A stretch of 10,510 nucleotides of DNA from CAYNUJ01 sp964573255 (lineage in GTDB: Bacteria; Bacteroidota; Ignavibacteria; Ignavibacteriales; Melioribacteraceae). Below, one piece after another: positions 6,132-10,510 of this stretch. A program made the translations under genes and the position numbers. Under the pieces are notes generated by a model. The model searched no databases. It was not told the origin of the DNA and worked only from the letters and a program-made list of their open reading frames with translations. The stretch lies in NCBI GenBank assembly GCA_964573255.1, contig CAZNJB010000066.1, forward strand, positions 1 through 10,510. Direction: 5' to 3'. The first letter of the stretch is position 1. Every line of letters starts with the position of its first letter.

Positions 6132-7016
6132 ATGGAAAAAACAGAATTATTAGTAATATTCCCTACTTTTGAAAATTTAGATGTAGTAAAAAAAACTTTA
6201 CCTACAATAATTTCGGAGGTAAAAAGAAACAATGCAAAATTATTAGTTCATGATTCAAGTGTAAAGATGAAAAAAGAAAAGTGGGATTGGCTTCAAAAGA
6301 TAAATAAAAATGGTGATTTCTTTTTAATTCTTTCGGATAATATGAGTATGGCACATTCCAGAAATATGTGTCTTCACCTAGGACAAGAATTGTATGCTCC
6401 AGATTATATTTGTATGGTTGAAGATGACCATGGGTTTCATGAAGGTTTAATAAAAAATCTGTTATATGCAATGAAAAAATATTATGGGAGTATATCGCCT
6501 AATGGCTTAAGGTATGGATTGTTTACAGCTTGTGGGAAACACCACCATTCAATTAGAGGTATTTTAGAGGACGGGAATGCATTCCCTACAATAGAAACAC
6601 GTGGGATTATTATTGGTTCTGCTAATAGTTGTTTTCGATGTGCCCCTACTTCGCATTGGAATAATGTATTAAAAGGTTATGATACTGATGAATATTTGAT
6701 ATCTACATACCAAACGAAAAACTTGAATTTTAGAAATTATAATAAAGGGTTTACTATAATGATTGTAGGTAATGGTAATTATTGCTTTGATATTGATTTT
6801 GAAGGAAGAGGAACTAGCTCTAAAACTGATTTGAAACTTTGGGATGAGAATTATACTGCTAGTGATCCTAGAAGTAATTACTTAGGAAAGTCAAATTTCA
6901 ATAAGTATGTTGAACATTCAAATATAAAGTTTGAAAATCATGATAAAATTAATTTAAAGACTAAAATTAAAAATGTAATTAAAGGAGCGATTCGAGATAA
7001 TAACAGCGACAGATAA
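6132..7016 (+). CDS. Probable GT-A-fold glycosyltransferase, family uncertain
   Basis: The protein has 294 residues and the layout of a GT-A glycosyltransferase: an N-terminal strand L-L-V-I-F-P-T-F-E-N (6-15), L-L-V-H-D-S-S (37-43) where family 2 enzymes have V-D-D-x-S, S-M-A-H-S-R-N-M-C (72-80) resembling the usual A-R-N segment, and a strand ending in C-M-V-E-D-D-H (94-100), a likely DxD-type metal site. The middle holds an unusual H-H-H (137-139) after C134. No membrane segment or signal is visible. It overlaps functionally with the neighbours in the same tight operon (5 bases behind the STELLO-like gene). The family 2 relation is an inference from motif order; a specific sugar cannot be named. 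Confidence 0.6.
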   Translation: MEKTELLVIFPTFENLDVVKKTLPTIISEVKRNNAKLLVHDSSVKMKKEKWDWLQKINKNGDFFLILSDNMSMAHSRNMCLHLGQELYAPDYICMVEDDHGFHEGLIKNLLYAMKKYYGSISPNGLRYGLFTACGKHHHSIRGILEDGNAFPTIETRGIIIGSANSCFRCAPTSHWNNVLKGYDTDEYLISTYQTKNLNFRNYNKGFTIMIVGNGNYCFDIDFEGRGTSSKTDLKLWDENYTASDPRSNYLGKSNFNKYVEHSNIKFENHDKINLKTKIKNVIKGAIRDNNSDR

Positions 7017-7050
7017 TAAATATCTGAGTCTCTATGAAACATCTTTGTAA

Positions 7051-8067
7051 ATGAAAAAACTTATTGTCCATATTGGATACCCCAAGACAGCTACTACGTC
7101 TATCCAACAGAATTTTTTTACTAAGTTAATGAAGGATGATAAAATTGAATATCTCAATCATTTAAATAGATCTGATGAATTTCTTGGCGAGATATATTGT
7201 GGCAATATTATATCCTATATAACATCACAAAATTATGATAAGGCTCAATTAGAAAATGAGATTATAAATATTCAACGAATTAAAAAAAAAATAGCTGTTA
7301 TTTCTAATGAAAATATTTCTTTTTTTTCAAAAAATTTTAATTGGGCTTATCAAAATGGACAAGCAATAAATAATGTCAAAAGAATTTATGAGGTTTTTGA
7401 TGGAATATTTGATGTAATTGAAATTTTAATTGGTATTAGAGCTCAAAAAACTTTAATACCATCTTTTTATAAGCAGCAATATTATTTAATAATAAATGAA
7501 AATCCTTCTTTTAAAAATTATAATAAATGGTTAGATGCTAACTTTGGGCGTCATATTAATGAAGAAAATCTTTTTTTAAATTATGAACAAATTTTTAGGG
7601 AATATTCAAATATATTTGGTCGGGAAAATGTATATCTATTAGTTTTTGAAGATTTAAAAAATGATGTTAACTCATATGTTAATACACTTTCAAAAGTTTT
7701 AGAAGTAGATGAAAAAATAGTAAAAAATCTTTTATCACATATGCCTAAAAATGTGACTAAAACTGATAAAAGAGGAAATATTCTTAGTTCGAAGCCAAAG
7801 ATTGGACAATTGCTTACTTTACCTTTTAAAAATAGAGTTAAAAATTATTTAAGTAAAAAGCAGTTTGAAAAAGTAAAGGAAGTATATAAAATGATTTTAC
7901 CAGAAAGTATAAGGAAAATAGAAATACCCACAAGTAAAAAACTAAATGTTATTTTACTTGAAAATATTGATGAAGTTGTTCAAAGATTTTATGATAGTAA
8001 TGTTAATTTGATGAAAGTTGCCAATCTGGATGAAAAAAAAATGATAAAATATGGCTATTATGAATGA
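7051..8067 (+). CDS. PAPS-dependent sulfotransferase
   Basis: The protein begins M-K-K-L-I-V-H-I-G-Y-P-K-T-A-T-T-S-I-Q (1-19); G-Y-P-K-T-A-T-T-S-I is the 5'-phosphosulfate-binding loop of sulfotransferases. The second site, the 3'-phosphate-binding region, is also readable: I-L-I-G-I-R followed by S-F-Y-K-Q (R130, S138, Y140). Length (338 residues) fits bacterial carbohydrate sulfotransferases. It would transfer sulfate from PAPS to a hydroxyl of a sugar, presumably on the lipid-linked glycan or its precursor at the cytoplasmic side; no signal peptide is seen. Its presence links the locus to the APS-kinase-like gene at the left edge. The ATG at 7051 is chosen because the P-loop follows at once; no Shine-Dalgarno is visible. 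Codon use is extremely AT-rich. Confidence 0.85.
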   Translation: MKKLIVHIGYPKTATTSIQQNFFTKLMKDDKIEYLNHLNRSDEFLGEIYCGNIISYITSQNYDKAQLENEIINIQRIKKKIAVISNENISFFSKNFNWAYQNGQAINNVKRIYEVFDGIFDVIEILIGIRAQKTLIPSFYKQQYYLIINENPSFKNYNKWLDANFGRHINEENLFLNYEQIFREYSNIFGRENVYLLVFEDLKNDVNSYVNTLSKVLEVDEKIVKNLLSHMPKNVTKTDKRGNILSSKPKIGQLLTLPFKNRVKNYLSKKQFEKVKEVYKMILPESIRKIEIPTSKKLNVILLENIDEVVQRFYDSNVNLMKVANLDEKKMIKYGYYE

Positions 8068-8080
8068 AAAAGGAAATAAC

Positions 8081-8326
8081 ATGTATGTTATTTATAAAGT
8101 TTTAAGAAAATTTTATTCTTTTTTTAGTCCCGGCTCATTTTGTACATCTAGAAATTGGAAAATGCTTGCTAATCAATAATACGTCAATGATTTAATTTAT
8201 AAGAAATTAAATGAAGATGAGCTGTGTGTGAAGGTAAGATTTGGCTCAGAAAAAATGTTAAATTATATTAGAGTTAAGCAAATTAACAATTGTCTAAATT
8301 ACCCTAATAAGGATAAAAGAATATAA
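8081..8326 (+). pseudogene. Broken N-terminal remnant of a GT-D (DUF1792-like) glycosyltransferase
   Basis: An ATG at 8081, 13 bases after the sulfotransferase stop, opens a frame that reads 32 codons to a TAA at 8177-8179. The same frame then continues open for 48 codons to a TAA at 8324-8326. The two halves make a coherent peptide: A-N-Q-(stop)-Y-V-N-D-L-I-Y-K-K-L-N-E-D-E-L, then V-K-V-R-F-G-S-E and L-N-Y-I. In DUF1792/GT-D enzymes a helix of the type N-x-x-I-x-x-K-L precedes a strand ending A-R-F-G-S-x-E and N-Y-L. The gene therefore appears to have suffered a nonsense change and lost its C-terminal two thirds. The next gene starts 2 bases later. Family identification rests on R-F-G-S-x-E-like residues and spacing only, and is tentative. 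Confidence 0.55.
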
Positions 8327-8328
8327 TT

Positions 8329-9123
8329 ATGTCAAAATTAATAGTAATGTTACGTGTGAAAGACGGAAGGATGTTTTTGAATGAATGGCTGTCTTGTTAT
8401 GAAAAAATTGCTGATGGAATAGTAGTTGTTGATAATGGTTCGACTGACGGGACATTTGAGCTTCTTAAATCTCATCCAAAAGTTATAGAAATTGAGCGTA
8501 CGGAAGGTTTTAATGAAGGTAGAGATAAAAATTTAATGTATAAATTAGCAAGAAAACATAATCCGGATTGGTGTCTATGGGTGGATGTTGATGAGATTTT
8601 TGAAGAAAATATAAATAGACATGACTTTGATAAAATGATGAATTCTAAATTATTTAATAAATTTTCTTTTAGGAGATTTCATTTTACTGATGAAAATCAT
8701 TTCGCTGCTTCTTTTTACTGGTTGTTTTATGTTTCTACTCACGACAGGATTTTATGGCGAGAATCAAGTAGCGGTTATTTTCAAGATGTGATTATCGATT
8801 CTCCTAATGTTAAAGGGATTAAGGGTCTAACTAAACCAACGAATATTAGGATTAAACATCTAGGATATATTAGTAAAAAGATTGTAGATAAAAAAGCGAA
8901 TATTTATCGGAAAATAATCCCGGAAAAGGAAAGTACTTTTCAAAAAATGTATATCCAAAATGAGCGCAAATTTAAATGGATTGTAGATAGGAAAGATATC
9001 AGAGTCGTTTTACTTAATCAAGTGCTTAATATTATGTATATGTTTAAGTTATTTGTTAAGTTGTTAAAAGGTGTAAATTCATACTTAGTTGAAAATAAAA
9101 AAGAGAGACTCCCTGATATTTAG
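8329..9123 (+). CDS. Family 2 glycosyltransferase whose end is altered by IS insertion
   Basis: This is a GT-A, family 2 type protein (264 residues as it stands). It has I-V-V-V-D-N-G-S-T-D-G-T (31-42), the nucleotide-binding strand and loop, and W-V-D-V-D-E-I-F (84-91), the metal-binding DxD-type site. R-T-E-G-F-N-E-G-R-D-K-N (57-68) lies between, as in glycosyltransferases of the Glyco_tranf_2_4 kind. No membrane helix is evident. The transferred sugar is unknown. The last 17 codons (9070-9120) lie inside the IS256 element. Removing the element and one target copy joins K247 to a single lysine codon and a TAA, giving an ancestral protein of about 248 residues. The IS therefore added a short foreign tail while sparing the catalytic domain, so the enzyme may still work. 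Confidence 0.85.
   Translation: MSKLIVMLRVKDGRMFLNEWLSCYEKIADGIVVVDNGSTDGTFELLKSHPKVIEIERTEGFNEGRDKNLMYKLARKHNPDWCLWVDVDEIFEENINRHDFDKMMNSKLFNKFSFRRFHFTDENHFAASFYWLFYVSTHDRILWRESSSGYFQDVIIDSPNVKGIKGLTKPTNIRIKHLGYISKKIVDKKANIYRKIIPEKESTFQKMYIQNERKFKWIVDRKDIRVVLLNQVLNIMYMFKLFVKLLKGVNSYLVENKKERLPDI
9062..9069. repeat. Left target-site duplication TGTTAAAA
   Basis: TGTTAAAA directly precedes the left end of the IS and is repeated exactly after its right end (10473-10480). Eight bases is the usual duplication for IS256-family elements. The sequence is AT-rich, so a chance match has some weight, but it fits the ends predicted from the inverted repeats. Confidence 0.72.
9070..9112. repeat. Left terminal inverted repeat of the IS
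   Basis: Compared with the reverse complement of 10431-10472, the outer 25 bases agree at about 19 positions. The inner part TTAGTTGAAA (9085-9094) is identical, and AAGAGAG-CTCC follows with a one-base indel. The inner end GAGACTCC (9105-9112) is also complementary to GGAGTCTC at 9160-9167. Confidence 0.75.
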
Positions 9124-9157
9124 TAAATTATTGTTTAGCAAAACAAAAAAACTAAAA

Positions 9158-9163
9158 AAGGAG
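9158..9163 (+). promoter_or_regulatory. Transposase ribosome-binding site that fixes its start
   Basis: AAGGAG lies 6 bases before the ATG at 9170 and is the strongest Shine-Dalgarno in the window. It selects this ATG over the earlier in-frame TTG at 9089, which lies in the terminal repeat. Its bases fall in GGAGTCTC (9160-9167), which can pair with GAGACTCC at 9105-9112. Confidence 0.75.
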
Positions 9164-9169
9164 TCTCAA

Positions 9170-10425
9170 ATGAAAGATACAAATAATCGGTATAAAAATC
9201 TCGAATGGTTTTTAAGGCAGAGTCGAAAAGAACAATTGGAAATATTTCAAGATTATACAGAAATGTTAAAAATAGTGGCAAATAATCTCTTAAAAGGAGA
9301 AATAGAAGAAAAGTGCGGGGAACGCTATAGTAGAGAAAAGCAAGAAGAAGGACGATATAGCAGGTGGGGTTATAATCCGGGAAGTATAAAAATCGGAGAG
9401 GAAAAAATACCAATATCGGTACCACGTTATATTGATAATCAAACAAGAAAAGCCGAGAATGCGGAGATTTACACTGAATTAAAAGAACAGGAAAAACCCA
9501 CAAATGAAATGCTAAAGAGTATTTTATTGGGCTTAAGTCAAAAAGATTATGGAAGACTGAGCAAAACATTAGCTGAGAGTTTTGTCCAAAGGACTCCTTT
9601 GGAGGAATAAGTCAATCAACAATAAGTAGAAGATTCATAGAGGAAAGCTCAAAAGAATTGGAAGCCTATGAAAAGAGAGATTTAGGCAAGTATAATTTTG
9701 TAGCTTTGCTAATAGACGGCAAATATTTATCCGGCGAACAAATAGTAATAGCCTTAGGAATAACAACAAACGGGAATAAGCTATTATTAGGCTTTATAGA
9801 GTCAACGACAGAAAACTCAATAGCAGTAAAAGGACTACTACGAGAATTAATAAATAGGAATTTTAAGTTTACTGAAGGTCTTCTTTGTGTATTAGATGGA
9901 GCGAAGGGATTGTCAAAAGCAGTCAAAGAAACATTCGCGAAATATTGCTTGATACAAAGGTGCCAGTGGCATAAGCGAGAAAATGTGGTTAGTTATTTAT
10001 TGGAAAAGGACGCTCCGATATATAGGGCAAGGCTTCAATCAGCCTATAAATCTCCCACATATGAAGAGGCAAAAAGCAAACTGATAGAAATAATGAATGA
10101 ATTGGAGAAGCGGAATCATTCTGCTGCAAGATCACTGAAGGAAGGCTTGGAGGAAACACTTACTCTTCATAGACTTGGCTTAGCGGTTGAATTCGGAAGG
10201 ACATTGTAGACGACAAATTCTATAGAAAATGTTAATAGTAAACTCAGCCGTTATTTAAGAAAAATAAAATACTGGAAAAGCTCAGATATGCTGAATCGCT
10301 GGATAGCAATGAGTTTAATGGAAATAGAGACAAGATTACGAAGAATTAATAATAACAAGAAACTTTATTTATTAAGAGAAGCATTAAAGACAGAATTAAG
10401 AATTAACAAAACAATGGTAGCTTAA
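9170..10425 (+). pseudogene. IS256-family (mutator-type) transposase, frameshifted and with an internal stop
   Basis: The joined frames give about 418 codons, the family's normal length. The first part (9170-9610) carries the N-terminal region E-W-F-L-R-Q-S-R-K-E-Q and the G-L-S-Q-K-D-Y-G-R segment. Around 9584-9607 the frame slips by -1, so the homologous continuation G-I-S-Q-S-T-I-S-R-R-F is read from 9604 in the other frame. The catalytic core follows: D in L-L-I-D-G-K-Y-L, D in V-L-D-G-A-K-G-L, the C-x-x-H of R-C-Q-W-H-K-R-E-N-V, and E in L-E-E-T-L-T-L-H. A TAG at 10207-10209 then interrupts E-F-G-R-T-L-(stop)-T-T-N-S-I-E-N, where relatives have serine; TCG to TAG would explain it. Past it the frame is open to the TAA at 10423-10425. 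With two lesions the protein is very unlikely to be made in active form. Confidence 0.9.
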
Positions 10426-10430
10426 TATGT

Positions 10431-10472
10431 GGAGCTCTCTTATTAAATTTCAACTAAATTTGACTTTTTGCC
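10431..10472. repeat. Right terminal inverted repeat of the IS
   Basis: This begins 5 bases after the transposase stop with GGAGCTCTCTT and ends in TTTTTGCC. Its reverse complement aligns with 9070-9112 as described for the left end. Confidence 0.75.
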
Positions 10473-10480
10473 TGTTAAAA
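10473..10480. repeat. Right target-site duplication TGTTAAAA
   Basis: This is the second copy of the 8-base target. After it, AAATAA would have been the last sense codon and the stop of the upstream glycosyltransferase before insertion. The remaining bases to 10510 show no gene. Confidence 0.72.
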
Positions 10481-10510
10481 AAATAAAAACACAATAACCT
10501 TAATATAAAT

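Larger units (their letters stand above)
9070..10472 (+). mobile_element. IS256-family insertion sequence, inactivated
   Basis: The element is 1403 bp, within the family's usual 1.3-1.5 kb. Its outer ends begin GGTGTAAATTCATACTTAG on the left and, in reverse complement, GGCAAAAAGTCAAATTTAG on the right. Both continue into TTGAAA and then a shared AAGAGAG(A)CTCC. Inside is a single IS256-type transposase gene covering 9170-10425, broken twice. Flanking TGTTAAAA copies mark the insertion point within the last codons of the upstream glycosyltransferase. The dead transposase with recognisable ends and intact target copies indicates a fairly recent insertion that can no longer move unless helped by another copy. 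Confidence 0.85.

Noticed and set aside
9089..9169. TTG at 9089 as transposase start
   Set aside because: It would place the N-terminus inside the terminal inverted repeat. The ATG at 9170 has AAGGAG at proper distance and matches the usual protein start.
9135..9569. Minus-strand open frame of 144 codons opposite the transposase
   Set aside because: It is antisense to the transposase N-terminal part and its hydrophobic composition comes from complementing lysine and glutamate codons.
9584..9610. Programmed -1 frameshifting in the transposase
   Set aside because: IS256-family transposases are normally made from one frame, no slippery heptamer is evident at the shift, and a second lesion (TAG at 10207) also breaks the gene.

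Overview
The window is an AT-rich stretch of a cell-surface polysaccharide locus in which every gene lies on the + strand. Start sites with almost no Shine-Dalgarno signal, very AT-rich accessory genes and short filler repeats between genes suggest a member of the Bacteroidota/Ignavibacteria-type (FCB) bacteria. This is an inference from style only; no ribosomal or other phylogenetic marker is present.

Layout. Positions 1-389 hold the 3' end of a gene for an adenylylsulfate-kinase-like domain that has lost recognisable catalytic motifs. A 460-base gene-free stretch (390-849) is packed with short repeats. Next come the two enzymes that turn GDP-mannose into GDP-L-fucose: fcl (850-1833) and gmd (2524-3714). 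They are separated by a 23S-rRNA-intervening-sequence type four-helix-bundle gene (1865-2308) set between weak inverted repeats. A Wzx-like flippase (3723-5039) follows gmd almost without a gap. The locus then becomes strikingly AT-rich: a STELLO/DUF288-like glycosyltransferase (5152-6126), a GT-A-like glycosyltransferase (6132-7016), a PAPS-type sulfotransferase (7051-8067), the broken front part of a GT-D (DUF1792-like) glycosyltransferase (8081-8326) and a family 2 glycosyltransferase (8329-9123). An IS256-family insertion sequence (9070-10472, about 1.4 kb, with an 8-bp target duplication) has landed in the last codons of that glycosyltransferase. Its transposase is dead, with one frameshift and one in-frame TAG.

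How the genes fit together. fcl and gmd supply GDP-fucose. The glycosyltransferases would build a repeat unit, Wzx would flip it across the inner membrane, and the sulfotransferase would decorate it using PAPS, whose synthesis the gene at the left edge may serve or regulate. The simplest overall reading is a sulfated, possibly fucose-containing, exopolysaccharide or O-antigen-like glycan. The specificities are not visible in the sequence.

The most unusual signals are: (i) filler-repeat DNA of the kind seen in the 390-849 spacer also sits in frame inside gmd (about 38 extra residues) and, in miniature, inside fcl; (ii) IS insertion appears to have replaced the original end of the last glycosyltransferase with a 17-residue IS-encoded tail; (iii) a decayed glycosyltransferase lies between intact ones; (iv) a possible RNA hairpin in the IS would hide the transposase ribosome-binding site.
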